Shown here: positions 8,088-18,002 of the stretch, piece by piece
How positions within the stretch are numbered: position 1 is the first letter of the stretch
Layout: each line of letters begins with the position of its first letter
Source: Chloroflexota bacterium
GTDB lineage: Bacteria; Chloroflexota; Anaerolineae; Aggregatilineales; Phototrophicaceae
Direction of reading: 5' to 3'
DNA length: 64,000 bases
Assembly: GCA_026707745.1 (NCBI GenBank)
Contig: JAPOWG010000089.1
Span: 62,001 to 126,000, forward strand
Notes under the pieces: generated by a model
What the model was told of the DNA's origin: nothing
What the model saw: the letters and a program-made list of their open reading frames with translations, nothing else
The model's database searches: none
Made by a program: the position numbers and the translations under genes

Positions 8088-11000
8088 ATGGCGGAAGACA
8101 AAGGCATAGGCATCAAGCAGTCGATCATCCACTATGAGGATGAACCTGCAAGGCCGCCGCCGAAGCTGGAGGTGGGTTTGCTCGCCTGGCTGCGTCAAAA
8201 TCTCTTTGGATCGCCCGCGGATATCGTCGTTTCGATCCTGATGTCGATTCTGATTTTAGCGCTGGTTATCGGCTTTTTTGATTGGGCGGTACGCTCGGCC
8301 AACTGGTTTACCATAATCAATAACCAGCGCCTGTTCATGATGGAGCGCTTCGAACGCAGCCTGGAATGGCGGCTGGGGCTCACCGTATTGCTGTCGGCTT
8401 TGCTAACGGGGGTCAGCTTCGCCGCCTGGGCGCGCAAGTCGGTTGTACGTATGCTGACAATCATCACGCTCGCGGCCTTGGTTCTGATGGCTGTCTTGCC
8501 GCCGCTGATCAATGCGACGATCCCGCAGCCGAAGTCTTATTTGACAGCGGGCAATATCGACATCATCGACCGCGCCTCGTCGCTGACCCCGCAAAAGAAC
8601 CTGGCATTTATCGCGCAAGCGGGGGAGACCGTCTCCATACATTTGGCGCAAGAAGAGGTCGCCGATGTCGAGACGCTCAGCAATTTGGCGGGCTTCTCCG
8701 ATCGCGCGGCCAACGCCTTGGCCAATGCAGCAAGAAACCGGCTCACGCGGATCGAATTAACCGGAGAGACATTCGACCGCATGGTCAGCCGGGAATTGAC
8801 GGAAGCGCTTGAAGAACGCACGCGGCTGGCCATCCGCACCTTTAGCCGTACCAATGACATGCAAGCGTCTACGTTCGAATACATCGGCTATCTCGGCGAC
8901 TACTTCACTGCATCCGACGCCTCGATCGCCGAATTAAAAGCCTGGCTAAAGCGGCTGCGGGATGGGCTCAAAGGGCTTGGCAATCCCGAAGATGCCATTC
9001 AGGCCGCCGCAAGCGTCGTCGACGCCGCCGTGGCCAACCTGACGGCAAACGACCCAATGACTGCCGAGGCGCGAGCAGCCTTCATGGAGTTGACGGCGGC
9101 GGTTCAAGGCAGCGCCCAGATCGAGGATCTGGGGGAGCAGTTGATCCTGGATTTGTCGGAGGATTTGATCGGCCAGCCCGACCAGGCTGACGAATATGAA
9201 GTTCTCATTCAACCGGTAAAGTGGGAAGAGCAATTCCTGCGGGAAATGTTTGTGCGCCTGCTGACGCCGCAATCGGTGGTCGATATCTACGATTTGGGTC
9301 AAACACCGATGCAGGTCGCGATACACGATGCGGAGACTTTTGAGTTATTGGCTCAGGGCGTGGTCAGCCGGGCAGGGGAAACAGTCACTTACCAGATACC
9401 GCGCGACGGCTGGTATATCTTGTCGAAGGACGCGGCCGCGGGTGAAGCGGGTACTGGAATCCTGGCGGTCCGCGGCATCTTCCCGATCGTCGAGCGCACC
9501 TTGAGCGCCTCAGAGTCGCAATTTGTGCGGCTGACCGATAACGAGTTGGAGATTTTTGGCACCCGGCCGCAGATCGACGGCAAGGACGCGCCGATCATCG
9601 CTTTGATCGACAACCAATTCCGCGGCTTGCGCGATCTGCCAACCTATCTAGTGCATTTCATTCCGCTCTTTCTCGAGCAGATCGACGTATTGCTGTTACC
9701 GTTTTTTATCACCGTCGCCTGGGGCTATATTCTGGGGAGGGCGCTTGCGCATCTGCTAGGTGAGCAGACGCTGTTCAACAGTAACAATAGCCGCGCCACC
9801 GTATTGGCTGCAGCGACATCGCCATTGCTGATCTTGTTAGCATATTTCGCGCTTTTGGGCGGCAAAGGCGCGATTGACCACTTTCCAGCGATAGTCCTGA
9901 AAATCGCTGCGGCATTTGGCACAGTGCTGCTCTTACAGCGCGTCGAAGCTTGGCTTAACCGCACAAATACCGGGGACGAGGCAGAAGCTTCGATTACCAG
10001 GTTGCTGGTCTACGGTTGGGGTATCTACCCCTTTGCTATGTACTTGTTGGCCTCCGGGGTCGGGGGTTTATCGGGCGCCGCAATTGGCAGCATGGCGGGC
10101 GGTATGATCTGGCTGCTGCTGATGTACTTTATTGGCCTCGGTTTTATGGGCAACGCGGGATACCTGTTATTGATCGGCGGATTCTTCCTGCAGATCGCGC
10201 AAGGCCACGTCATCAGCGTTGTTTGGGAGAACTGGGCGGCTGACTCTATCAGTTCCGTGTTGATTTGGATTGCTTTGGCGATTGTAGGTGTGGGTTTGGG
10301 CTTATTGGGGTTTGCCCGCCGCGGCAGCATTGACATGAATGCCAAGCGTATCGGCTATTTGCTCTCTTGCCTTGTGTTTATATTCATCTTCGCCAATACA
10401 AATCTGCTTTCGGTTGGCGACGTCGGCTCTGCCGCGACCATAGTTGCTGTCGCCGCGGCCCTGTGGTTGGGCTGGATGTTTTTCAGCGGGACACTTCATT
10501 GGTCCTCCAATCGAGTCATCATCGGCTTGTTGTTGATGACATTCTTGTGGATGCAGACCTGGACGTCTGTGGATCGCTGGTCAAGCATTTATTTCATCAT
10601 CTGGTTGGGGGCGGGCGCGCTGGCTTTCAAGCGCGGGGAAAGGGCCCAAGGCGATAAACTCAAATGGAAACGCGATGCGAGCGGTCCGATTTTGTATCGC
10701 TATCCCGAGCGAATGATGGGCGCGATAACGCTCGCCTGGTTCATTGTCCTGCTCATCATACCGAGTATCGTGCTGGGTCTGGAATCGCAAGGCGCGCTGC
10801 AAGCATCGCCACATGACCTGCTGCCGCTTTCCGACAAACGCCTGTGGGGCGGCTTGATGCTGACGATGCAATTGACGATCCTCGGCATTGGAGCCTCTTT
10901 CCCGATTGGCTTGCTGCTGGCGCTGGGGCGACGCAGCAATCTGGCTGTCGTCAAATATACCTGTATCGTCTACATCGAAACGGTTCGCGGCGTACCATTA

Positions 11001-11489
11001 ATCACCATTCTCTTTATGGCGGTTTTGATGGTTCCGCTGATTGATCCGACGCTGGCGTCGGTGGAAAATGCGGTACGCGCTTGGGTTGGTATTACCATGT
11101 TTAGCGCTGCTTACCTGGCGGAGAACGTCCGCGGTGGCTTGCAGTCGCTGGACACTGGACAAACCGAAGCCGCGCAGGCAATCGGTTTGTCCGGCTGGCA
11201 AACGACGCTTTACATCTTGTTGCCACAAGCCTTGCGCGCTGTGATTCCGGCGCTGGTTGGACAATTCATCTCCTTGTTCAAAGACACCTCGCTGGTCTTC
11301 ATCGTTGGCTTGGCAGAGATTACCGGTATCGCGTATCGTGTGGTGGCGCAGCCGGAGTTCTTGCAGCGGCGGCAAGAGACCTTCTTGTACGTCGCGATCA
11401 TTTACTTCGTGTTCAGTTACATCATGTCGTATATCAGTCGCCGCGTCGAAGCGACCGGCTCGGGCGCGGCGCGGGCGCAACAGTTATGA
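8088..11489 (+). CDS. Oversized general L-amino-acid ABC transporter permease (AapM-like with large insertion)
   Basis: This 1133-aa protein is nearly three times the usual AapM length (~380 aa). The C-terminal ~250 residues are a normal AapM permease core: LWGGLMLTMQLTILGIG, the VYIETVRGVPLITILFM segment, EAAQAIGLSGWQTTLYILLPQALRAVIPALVGQF and the FKDTSLVFIVGL signature. The N-terminus has two TM segments (about 45-70 and 110-145) typical of AapM. In between lies an extracytoplasmic, helix-rich region (about 160-520), then some eight to ten extra TM helices (about 545-830). The frame is continuous, with no sign of assembly error. It pairs with the AapQ-like permease and the ATPase encoded next. 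The role of the insertion is unknown. Confidence 0.9.
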   Translation: MAEDKGIGIKQSIIHYEDEPARPPPKLEVGLLAWLRQNLFGSPADIVVSILMSILILALVIGFFDWAVRSANWFTIINNQRLFMMERFERSLEWRLGLTVLLSALLTGVSFAAWARKSVVRMLTIITLAALVLMAVLPPLINATIPQPKSYLTAGNIDIIDRASSLTPQKNLAFIAQAGETVSIHLAQEEVADVETLSNLAGFSDRAANALANAARNRLTRIELTGETFDRMVSRELTEALEERTRLAIRTFSRTNDMQASTFEYIGYLGDYFTASDASIAELKAWLKRLRDGLKGLGNPEDAIQAAASVVDAAVANLTANDPMTAEARAAFMELTAAVQGSAQIEDLGEQLILDLSEDLIGQPDQADEYEVLIQPVKWEEQFLREMFVRLLTPQSVVDIYDLGQTPMQVAIHDAETFELLAQGVVSRAGETVTYQIPRDGWYILSKDAAAGEAGTGILAVRGIFPIVERTLSASESQFVRLTDNELEIFGTRPQIDGKDAPIIALIDNQFRGLRDLPTYLVHFIPLFLEQIDVLLLPFFITVAWGYILGRALAHLLGEQTLFNSNNSRATVLAAATSPLLILLAYFALLGGKGAIDHFPAIVLKIAAAFGTVLLLQRVEAWLNRTNTGDEAEASITRLLVYGWGIYPFAMYLLASGVGGLSGAAIGSMAGGMIWLLLMYFIGLGFMGNAGYLLLIGGFFLQIAQGHVISVVWENWAADSISSVLIWIALAIVGVGLGLLGFARRGSIDMNAKRIGYLLSCLVFIFIFANTNLLSVGDVGSAATIVAVAAALWLGWMFFSGTLHWSSNRVIIGLLLMTFLWMQTWTSVDRWSSIYFIIWLGAGALAFKRGERAQGDKLKWKRDASGPILYRYPERMMGAITLAWFIVLLIIPSIVLGLESQGALQASPHDLLPLSDKRLWGGLMLTMQLTILGIGASFPIGLLLALGRRSNLAVVKYTCIVYIETVRGVPLITILFMAVLMVPLIDPTLASVENAVRAWVGITMFSAAYLAENVRGGLQSLDTGQTEAAQAIGLSGWQTTLYILLPQALRAVIPALVGQFISLFKDTSLVFIVGLAEITGIAYRVVAQPEFLQRRQETFLYVAIIYFVFSYIMSYISRRVEATGSGAARAQQL

Positions 11490-11539
11490 AATAACTTGGA
11501 GGTTTGCCCGCCCAGCATACGGGATTGAGGGAGGATATT

Positions 11540-12310
11540 ATGGAAGACGGCACAAAGCAAGTGATGGCGGGCGACGAGCCGATCATTATTTGTCGTGACA
11601 TGAACAAGTGGTTTGGCGATTTCCACGTCCTGCGCAATATCTCTCTGGAAGTCATGCCGCAAGAAGTGCTTGTTATCATTGGGCCCTCCGGCTCGGGCAA
11701 ATCGACCTTTATCCGTTGCATCAATCGGCTGGAAGAGCATCAGGACGGTCAAATCATCGTCGATGGTATCGAGCTCAGCCATGACGTGCAGAACATCGCC
11801 GATATTCGCCGGGAAACCGGCATGGTATTCCAGCAATTCAATCTCTTCCCGCATTTGACGGTGATGGACAATATCTCTCTGGCGCCGATGAAAGTGCGGC
11901 ATTGGGCCCGCGACAAAGCCGAACAGCGCGCCATGGAGTTGCTGGAGCGCGTGGGCATTCCCGAACAAGCCTTCAAGTACCCGGGACAGCTATCCGGTGG
12001 GCAGCAGCAGCGCGTGGCGATTGCGCGAGCCTTGGCAATGGAACCGAAAATCATGCTCTTCGACGAGCCTACTTCGGCGCTTGATCCGGAAATGATCAAG
12101 GAAGTGCTCGATGTGATGACAGAACTGGCGCGCACTTACATGACTCTGCTGGTCGTGACGCACGAGATGGGCTTTGCGCGGGAAGTAGCCGACCGCATCA
12201 TTTTCATGGACATGGGGCGCATCGTCGAGCAAGGTCCGCCGGAGAACTTCTTCGATCCCGGTATCGAGCATCACCCGCGCACTCAGGAATTCCTCGATCA
12301 GATACTTTAG
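11540..12310 (+). CDS. General L-amino-acid ABC transporter ATP-binding protein (AapP-like)
   Basis: This is a 256-aa ABC ATPase. Walker A is GPSGSGKST, the Q-loop lies in [14 protein letters not shown], the signature is [15 protein letters not shown], Walker B is [14 protein letters not shown], and the H-loop is [18 protein letters not shown] 11540 is preferred because GAGGGAGG lies 5 nt upstream; an upstream TTG (11504) would add 12 unlikely residues. It drives amino-acid import through the two preceding permeases and closes the transporter locus, followed by a convergent terminator. Confidence 0.95.
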   Translation: MEDGTKQVMAGDEPIIICRDMNKWFGDFHVLRNISLEVMPQEVLVIIGPSGSGKSTFIRCINRLEEHQDGQIIVDGIELSHDVQNIADIRRETGMVFQQFNLFPHLTVMDNISLAPMKVRHWARDKAEQRAMELLERVGIPEQAFKYPGQLSGGQQQRVAIARALAMEPKIMLFDEPTSALDPEMIKEVLDVMTELARTYMTLLVVTHEMGFAREVADRIIFMDMGRIVEQGPPENFFDPGIEHHPRTQEFLDQIL

Positions 12311-12335
12311 CTATCGCTTCCGGAAGACAAGTGAA

Positions 12336-12371
12336 GAAAAAATCCCTCTCGCGCCGCGAAAAGGGACTTTT
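12336..12371. terminator. Bidirectional terminator between the ABC ATPase and DUF3179 genes
   Basis: A TCCCT/AGGGA stem with a GC-rich interior is flanked by an A run (12336-12342) on one side and TTTT (12368-12371) on the other. It sits between two convergent genes and can serve both. Confidence 0.65.
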
Positions 12372-12381
12372 CTGACGTGCC

Positions 12382-14091
12382 CTAAGAATCGAGCTTGTCC
12401 AATTCCGCTTGCAGCAACTGCCGGAGCAGATCTGGATCCCCGTTAAACACCGGTTGTTCGCCTATAAAGAAGGTAGGCGTACCGCGGATGCCCAATGCCT
12501 CACCGCGTTCTTGGTCGAAGCGCACCGTCTCAACATGAATGCCTGACAAGAAACAGGAGCGAAGCGCGTCGGCATCCAGGCTAATTTGCTCGCCGATTTC
12601 AATCATGTCATCGGCGCTTGACTGTCCCTGCCGCGCCAAGGTGAACAGGGCATCGTGCATGAGCCAAAACTGCTCGTTGCCCTGGTCGAGGGCGCATTGC
12701 GCGATTTCGGCGGCGGTTTGACTGTACCCCGGCAAGACAATCGGCATATCGCGGTAGACGAAATTCACCTGCCCGTCGAATGCCTCGATGATGTCATCAA
12801 CCACGCCCTGCTCGTGCCAGTGCTTGCAGGCGCTGCAACCATAAGCGCCATATTCGATCAGCGTGACGGGCGCGTCAGGATTGCCCAAGATCGGTTCCAG
12901 ATTCACCCGGTCGGTCAAGACCATTCTTGACGGCTCGTAACCGTACAATTCGGTATCCGGGTAAAATGCTGCCCAGGCGAACCAGAAGTGCGGGAAAGCG
13001 TTGATCGAACGCAACTGAGTTCCGGCGAGCTCGCCCGCAACCGCTGTGCCGAAGATATTCCAGGTACTACCCGTCCCTTCATCGACGATCGCATCGCCGT
13101 CGGCGCGAAAGCGCAGCGTCCGCCCATCAATGGTCCGTTCGAACAAGCCGGCCATACCCACATCGCGTGAAAGATCTATGCTGGCTGCGTCCAGGGCGCT
13201 GAAGGCGCCGGGCTGCCAGATCGCCACGACATCGACATCGCCCACGCTATCATTGATCACTCGGGCTTCGGACAAGGCGGCAAAGGGAAACGCGGTACGC
13301 ACATCACCAAGCGTAACACCGAGCACGCGTTCCGTGGCAAAGAGCCGACCGTCCGGCTCGCCAAAAAACAGAAAGGGCCGCGAACTGCTATCGTAATTGA
13401 CGTAGGGATTGGCGCCGTAAAAGCGGCCATTCGTCGAAAGCACTTCCCCATGCGGGTACTGCTCTTTGAATGCCCCGTACCCCACCAGTTGCGATGGTAC
13501 GATATCCAGTAGCGTCCCAGTGTGTGCGCCGACGATGCCCTCGCCGGTCAATTGCTGCCAAAGGCTCTGCGTCGCATCGTCCCACATGATGAGGTCGCTT
13601 TTGCGCAGCAATCCACTCACACCGAAACGCAGCGCTTCGCCGCCTACGCGTCGGTCGAATACGATAGCGCTATTGCACAAGGGACAGAACGTGACGGCAA
13701 TAGGCGTCCCGCCAAGGGTGTCGTTGGCGATTTCATGGCGCGTCAAGATTGCCAAAGGATAGGCGCGGGCGATGCCGTCGATTTCAACTGCGATAACCGG
13801 AGAAGCGTCTTGTAGCCAGGTATCCGCCAAGGCCAAATCATCAAATGCCGGGTTGTCGATGGGCGGGATACCGTCCCGACCGACGCCACCGGAAATGATC
13901 TCGCTGAAGACGCCTTCCTGGTGCTGGCAAACATCCATCAGATCCCAGACCGATTGCCAGTTTTCCAGCACTTCTGGTCTGTCGAAGGGAGCGGGGGGCG
14001 TTTCGCAGGTGAGTTGAGCCTGACCAGTTGCCGCTAGCAGCAGCGCGGCAAGCAGTAAAACAAACGGAAAAACCTTACGAATATCGTGCAT
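12382..14091 (-). CDS. Secreted DUF3179 protein fused to a DsbA-like thioredoxin domain
   Basis: This 569-aa protein starts at ATG 14091 (AGAGGA about 7 nt upstream) with a signal peptide ending near ATGQAQ. Residues about 45-345 are DUF3179, with the FCPLCNSAIVFDRRVGG block (a CxxC), the WQQLTGEGIVG block and the PHFWFAWAAFYPDT block. The last ~180 residues are a DsbA/thioredoxin-4 domain with the CSAC active site and the cis-proline segment GIRGTPTFFIG. A frame extension to 14247 overlaps the neighbour and has no start signal. The fusion suggests that the DUF3179 CxxC and the DsbA domain act in the same extracytoplasmic thiol chemistry; this is inference. Confidence 0.88.
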   Translation of the reverse strand: MHDIRKVFPFVLLLAALLLAATGQAQLTCETPPAPFDRPEVLENWQSVWDLMDVCQHQEGVFSEIISGGVGRDGIPPIDNPAFDDLALADTWLQDASPVIAVEIDGIARAYPLAILTRHEIANDTLGGTPIAVTFCPLCNSAIVFDRRVGGEALRFGVSGLLRKSDLIMWDDATQSLWQQLTGEGIVGAHTGTLLDIVPSQLVGYGAFKEQYPHGEVLSTNGRFYGANPYVNYDSSSRPFLFFGEPDGRLFATERVLGVTLGDVRTAFPFAALSEARVINDSVGDVDVVAIWQPGAFSALDAASIDLSRDVGMAGLFERTIDGRTLRFRADGDAIVDEGTGSTWNIFGTAVAGELAGTQLRSINAFPHFWFAWAAFYPDTELYGYEPSRMVLTDRVNLEPILGNPDAPVTLIEYGAYGCSACKHWHEQGVVDDIIEAFDGQVNFVYRDMPIVLPGYSQTAAEIAQCALDQGNEQFWLMHDALFTLARQGQSSADDMIEIGEQISLDADALRSCFLSGIHVETVRFDQERGEALGIRGTPTFFIGEQPVFNGDPDLLRQLLQAELDKLDS

Positions 14092-14114
14092 AATATATCC
14101 TCTGTCGTGAATTG

Positions 14115-15230
14115 TCATTCGATAGCGTACAGAATCGTGTCGGGATAAAAGGCCGCCCAAGCGAACCAGAAATGCGGGTAGGCCTGCAATTGACTGAGTC
14201 CGCTGCCCGCCAAGGGACCGTCGGTCGCCTCGCCCCAGATGTTCCAAACACTCTCCGTTTCCTGGTCGATGAACCGACCGGCCTCATGACGGAAGCTCAA
14301 CGCTTCGCCCGATCGCAAGCGTCGGTCATACATCAGCGCCATGCCGACATCCTTTGACGAATCGATATCGCCCGCGTCAAGGGCGCTCACGGCGCCGGAC
14401 TGCCAGAATATCACAATGTCGCGATCCGACACCCTGTCATTGATAACGTGCCTCTCTTTCAAGGTGCTGAACGCGTACGATATGGCTTGATCGCCGATGA
14501 CCGCCCCCAGCACACGCTCCGTAGCGAAAAGGCGATCGTCGACGGGTCCTTTGAAAAGAAATGGCTTCGGGCTGCTGTCGTAGCCGATGTAGGGGTTGCG
14601 CCCGTAGACTCCCAGGGGGCCGCGCAATACCTTGCCCGCGGGGTAACGCCCCTTGAAGACTTCAAAGCTGACCAGTTGCGAGCTTATCATCCGCAGTACA
14701 TTACCGCGGTAGTGACCGACAATGGCTTCGCCAGTGAGTTGCTGCCACCAGGTCTCCGTGAGATCGTCCCACATGATCAGGTCGCTGTAACGTAGATTGC
14801 CCGATACGCCAAAGCGCAGGACCTTGCCGGCGACTCGACGATCGAAAGCGACGGCGCTATTGCACAACGGACAGAATGTCACGGCTACGGGAGTGCCGCT
14901 CACGACATCGTTGACGATCTCGTGGCGAGTCAGAACCTCGAGTGGATAGGCGCGCGCATCGCCTTCTATTTCCAGCGCGATCACCGGCGACTGCGGCGAC
15001 AATTCAACAGCGAGGGTCGCCTCAACAAATGTCGGATCATCTATCGGCGGGATGCCATCGCGCGGCACCCCGCCCGAAATCACCTCGTCCATGTCAATAG
15101 CTGCCATGTCGAAGTCGGTTTTCCAGCCCGAACCGGGACCCTGAAACAGCCCCTGCCCGACCAGGATGAAGGCAAGCACGATCAGCACAAGAGTCGCCAG
15201 ATCTTTGAAGCTTTTCTTGCGCTTGTTCAC
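14115..15230 (-). CDS. DUF3179 protein, membrane-anchored
   Basis: This 371-aa protein has an N-terminal hydrophobic anchor (DLATLVLIVLAFILVGQGLF) and one DUF3179 domain. Blocks present are SGGVPRDGIPPIDDPTF, the CPLC-containing VTFCPLCNSAVAFDRRV, WQQLTGEAIVG, and PHFWFAWAAFYPDT at the C-terminus. The biochemical role of DUF3179 is not established. It is the middle copy of three tandem same-strand paralogues. Its stop lies 23 nt upstream of the next gene's start, so an operon is likely. Confidence 0.86.
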   Translation of the reverse strand: MNKRKKSFKDLATLVLIVLAFILVGQGLFQGPGSGWKTDFDMAAIDMDEVISGGVPRDGIPPIDDPTFVEATLAVELSPQSPVIALEIEGDARAYPLEVLTRHEIVNDVVSGTPVAVTFCPLCNSAVAFDRRVAGKVLRFGVSGNLRYSDLIMWDDLTETWWQQLTGEAIVGHYRGNVLRMISSQLVSFEVFKGRYPAGKVLRGPLGVYGRNPYIGYDSSPKPFLFKGPVDDRLFATERVLGAVIGDQAISYAFSTLKERHVINDRVSDRDIVIFWQSGAVSALDAGDIDSSKDVGMALMYDRRLRSGEALSFRHEAGRFIDQETESVWNIWGEATDGPLAGSGLSQLQAYPHFWFAWAAFYPDTILYAIE

Positions 15231-15303
15231 GTCCTCAGAACTCCAATTTCACCGGGCATGTCGATCCCCCGCGCAATAGCGGACTGGAATGTCCAGCGAG
15301 ATG

Positions 15304-16473
15304 CTAATTGCTGTAGACTTCAGTTTCCGGGTGGAAAGCGGCCCAGGCAAACCAGAAGTGGGGGAAGGCGTCAACCCATTCCAACTCCCGTCCTTGCAAG
15401 TCACCGGCAATCGCTTCTCCATAGGCGTTCCAGGTCGATCCGGTTTGTTCGTCAGTGAAGCTGCCATCCTCCTGCTGAAGGAAACTCAAGGTTATTCCGT
15501 CCAGGGTCGAAAGATACAATCCAGCGGTACCTAGATCCGCAGCGTTGTCAATGACCGAATCGCCCAGCGCGCTGGCAACACCCGCCTGGAAGAAAGCGAC
15601 AACAGGCCTTCCCCCGATTGAGTCGTTAATCACTCGTTGCTCACGCAATATGGCGAAGGGATAGGCTTTGGCGATGCCATCGACGGTTGTCGCCAACACA
15701 TGATCCACCGGCGAGCCGAGCCTGACGTCGATTTCCCCTCGGAACAGGAAGGGACGCCCCGGACGACTGTCGTAATTGCTGTAGGGATTGATGCCATACT
15801 GGCGCGAGAAACCGGTATCGCGCGAAAGGACCAGTCCTTCCGGATGGCGTTCGGCAAAGCTGGCAAAGCTGATCACTTGCGAAGGAACGATATCCAGCAG
15901 AGCGCCAGCATGATTGCCCACGAGTCCCTCACCGGTCAATTGTTGCCACCAGGTCTCGCTCTGGCGATCATACATGATCAGGTCGCTATTGCGCAGCAAT
16001 CCGCTGACGCCGAAGTCCAGCGCGTCGCCGTCGACGCGCCGATCAAAGGTGATTGAACTGTTGCAAAGCGGGCAAAATGTGACCGCAACCGGAATCCCGG
16101 CGATTTCGACATTGGCGATCTCGTGCCACATCAGGATCGCCTGCGGATAGGCACGAGCTTCGCCATCAATCTCGACTGCGATCACCGGCGAACGATCACT
16201 CAGCCAGCTAGCGGCCTGCGAAACTGTCTCCATATCCGGGTCTGTGAGCGAAGGTATGCCGTCCTTGGTAGGATTTCCGACCAGAATCTCCTCGAAGTCG
16301 ACAATGCTATTGCAGAAATCGGTAGACCAATTAACCGTCCGCAAATGGCGGGGATTGCAGCCTTCCTGATCCTGCGCCAGGTTTCGAGCAAATCCAAAAA
16401 CCCAGACGAATGCGAGAATTGTTGCTGCGGCGGCAACTGTAATCAACCCGCGCCGAATGAGTGCCTTGCGCAT
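15304..16473 (-). CDS. DUF3179 protein, membrane-anchored
   Basis: This 389-aa protein has an N-terminal TM/signal anchor (GLITVAAAATILAFVWVFGF) followed by a DUF3179 domain with the VTFCPLCNSSITFDRRV block, the WWQQLTGEGLVGNH block and PHFWFAWAAFHPET near the end. It is the first gene of the three-gene minus-strand array. Its tail, GRELEWVDAFPHFWFAWAAF, mirrors the other copies, pointing to old tandem duplication. Confidence 0.86.
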   Translation of the reverse strand: MRKALIRRGLITVAAAATILAFVWVFGFARNLAQDQEGCNPRHLRTVNWSTDFCNSIVDFEEILVGNPTKDGIPSLTDPDMETVSQAASWLSDRSPVIAVEIDGEARAYPQAILMWHEIANVEIAGIPVAVTFCPLCNSSITFDRRVDGDALDFGVSGLLRNSDLIMYDRQSETWWQQLTGEGLVGNHAGALLDIVPSQVISFASFAERHPEGLVLSRDTGFSRQYGINPYSNYDSRPGRPFLFRGEIDVRLGSPVDHVLATTVDGIAKAYPFAILREQRVINDSIGGRPVVAFFQAGVASALGDSVIDNAADLGTAGLYLSTLDGITLSFLQQEDGSFTDEQTGSTWNAYGEAIAGDLQGRELEWVDAFPHFWFAWAAFHPETEVYSN

Positions 16474-16670
16474 GGATGCGGTCCTTTCCCAAGTCGGTCG
16501 CTTCCATTGTAGAGAGGTCAGATTACGATACCCTTACGCGTGCGTCGCTCCCGAGCTTGGGGCGCGGTTTCTGGTGTCCAGACGTCGATCGCGGGGGTAA
16601 TACATCGGGAATCGACTATAATTGCTATCGGCGCCCCTGACGACTTAGGCGCTGCAGAGGATAGTCTTAC

Positions 16671-18002
16671 ATGCCGCGTTCACGCGCACGCGCCATTTTT
16701 GTACTCAACGCGCTCTTTTGGGCTCTTGCGATCATTGGGCTGGTTATTACCGGTTTTGGTATCGTTCTCGATCTGTTTCCCGGAACCAGTCCCGGCTTTA
16801 ACTTGCCACAGCTTTTGGCGATCTTCGGTGGTCTCGTGCTGGCGGCGTTGGCGCACGCGCTGCGACGGGAGGATCTCCGCCGGCGTCGATTGGCCGCCTG
16901 GCGCAAGAACGTACTCGCAACGGTGGTCATTACGGCCGGCACACTTGTCGCCCTGGAGCTTTTATTGGCGGTTCTCAATATGTCGACCTACTTTCCAGCT
17001 CAGATCCCTGAACAGTATTACAGTGGCAAGCCCTGGAATATCTGCGATGAGGCTGGCTGCCACTTCGACCCCGAAGTCCTGGAAGAAGCCTGCAGGTTGG
17101 GGCGAACGGAAGGTCGAAACTGCTCCCTAAATCAACAGGGGTTTCACGATACGCAAGATTTTACTCGGAGCGATGACTTGCAGGGCAAGTTCAGGATCAT
17201 TGCCCTGGGCGATTCCTTCACCTTTGGCATGACGGCTGACATGGGAAAATCCTATATCGAGCGAATCGAATCCGATCAGGAAGACGCGGTACTGTGGAAT
17301 ATGGGAATCCCCGGCACCGGAACCCGGCAAGCGCTTCAGTCCTTATCTGTATTCGGACCGGTTATGCAGCCTGATGTGATCTTGCTCGGCTTCTACGTGA
17401 ACGACTTCAAAGACAATATGGTGCCGATCCACGGCCAGAAAACGACAGCAGACGCCGATGAAGAAGAGATCTGGTTCCGCTGGGAAGATCGTTGGGGGAA
17501 CACCATTATGCTGGATCTGCCTTCCACCTGGTACTATCGCGAACAGCGGAAAGATCCGCCCGCGAGCGAGCTTGAGCGTCTTGTTGGCATCACGCGCTTG
17601 GGAACATTGGCGTTGCGTCTGTTTGATGTGATTGGCGACAGCGCCTACGAACGCGTTAGAGCAGCCAGGGAAACGGACGTCACTCGCGACTACCTGGAAA
17701 AATTGCGCGATACGGTATCGACACAGTTAGGCGAACTCTTGGTCTTGCTAATCCCGCATCGCAGCGACCTGGTATCACCTGGCGGACACTATTCCACCGC
17801 CATACAGCTCATGGCAGAGCTTGAGATACCGTATATCGATCCGCGTTCAGAACTTGAAAAGACGGTCGACTATACAGCTTTACCCGACGTCCACTGGAAT
17901 AACGCGGGCCACAAAAAGATAGGCGAACTGCTGAGCCGTTGCATTGACGGATTTCGCGCTGATGGGGATTGGTCAGATTGTGGTCATGTAGTCTTGCCTT
18001 GA
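16671..18002 (+). CDS. SGNH/GDSL-type hydrolase with N-terminal membrane segments
   Basis: This 443-aa protein has two or three hydrophobic helices at the N-terminus (about 10-30, 45-65 and 85-105), so the catalytic domain is membrane-tethered. Block I is ALGDSFTFGM (Ser near residue 182), and block V is DVHWNNAGH (Asp/His near 408-412), giving the Ser-Asp-His arrangement of SGNH esterases and acyltransferases. This type often de-O-acetylates or transfers acyl groups on cell-envelope polysaccharides; the substrate cannot be read from sequence. It stands alone on the + strand, divergent from the DUF3179 array. Confidence 0.85.
   Translation: MPRSRARAIFVLNALFWALAIIGLVITGFGIVLDLFPGTSPGFNLPQLLAIFGGLVLAALAHALRREDLRRRRLAAWRKNVLATVVITAGTLVALELLLAVLNMSTYFPAQIPEQYYSGKPWNICDEAGCHFDPEVLEEACRLGRTEGRNCSLNQQGFHDTQDFTRSDDLQGKFRIIALGDSFTFGMTADMGKSYIERIESDQEDAVLWNMGIPGTGTRQALQSLSVFGPVMQPDVILLGFYVNDFKDNMVPIHGQKTTADADEEEIWFRWEDRWGNTIMLDLPSTWYYREQRKDPPASELERLVGITRLGTLALRLFDVIGDSAYERVRAARETDVTRDYLEKLRDTVSTQLGELLVLLIPHRSDLVSPGGHYSTAIQLMAELEIPYIDPRSELEKTVDYTALPDVHWNNAGHKKIGELLSRCIDGFRADGDWSDCGHVVLP

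Noticed and set aside
4170..8128. Long minus-strand open frames of 266-443 codons opposite the transporter genes
   Set aside because: They are antisense shadows of GC-rich coding DNA: His/Arg/Asp-rich translations with no motif, fully covered by well-supported + strand genes.
14092..14247. N-terminal extension of the DUF3179-DsbA protein
   Set aside because: It overlaps the upstream DUF3179 gene and has no start signal; a signal peptide and a good ribosome site support ATG 14091.
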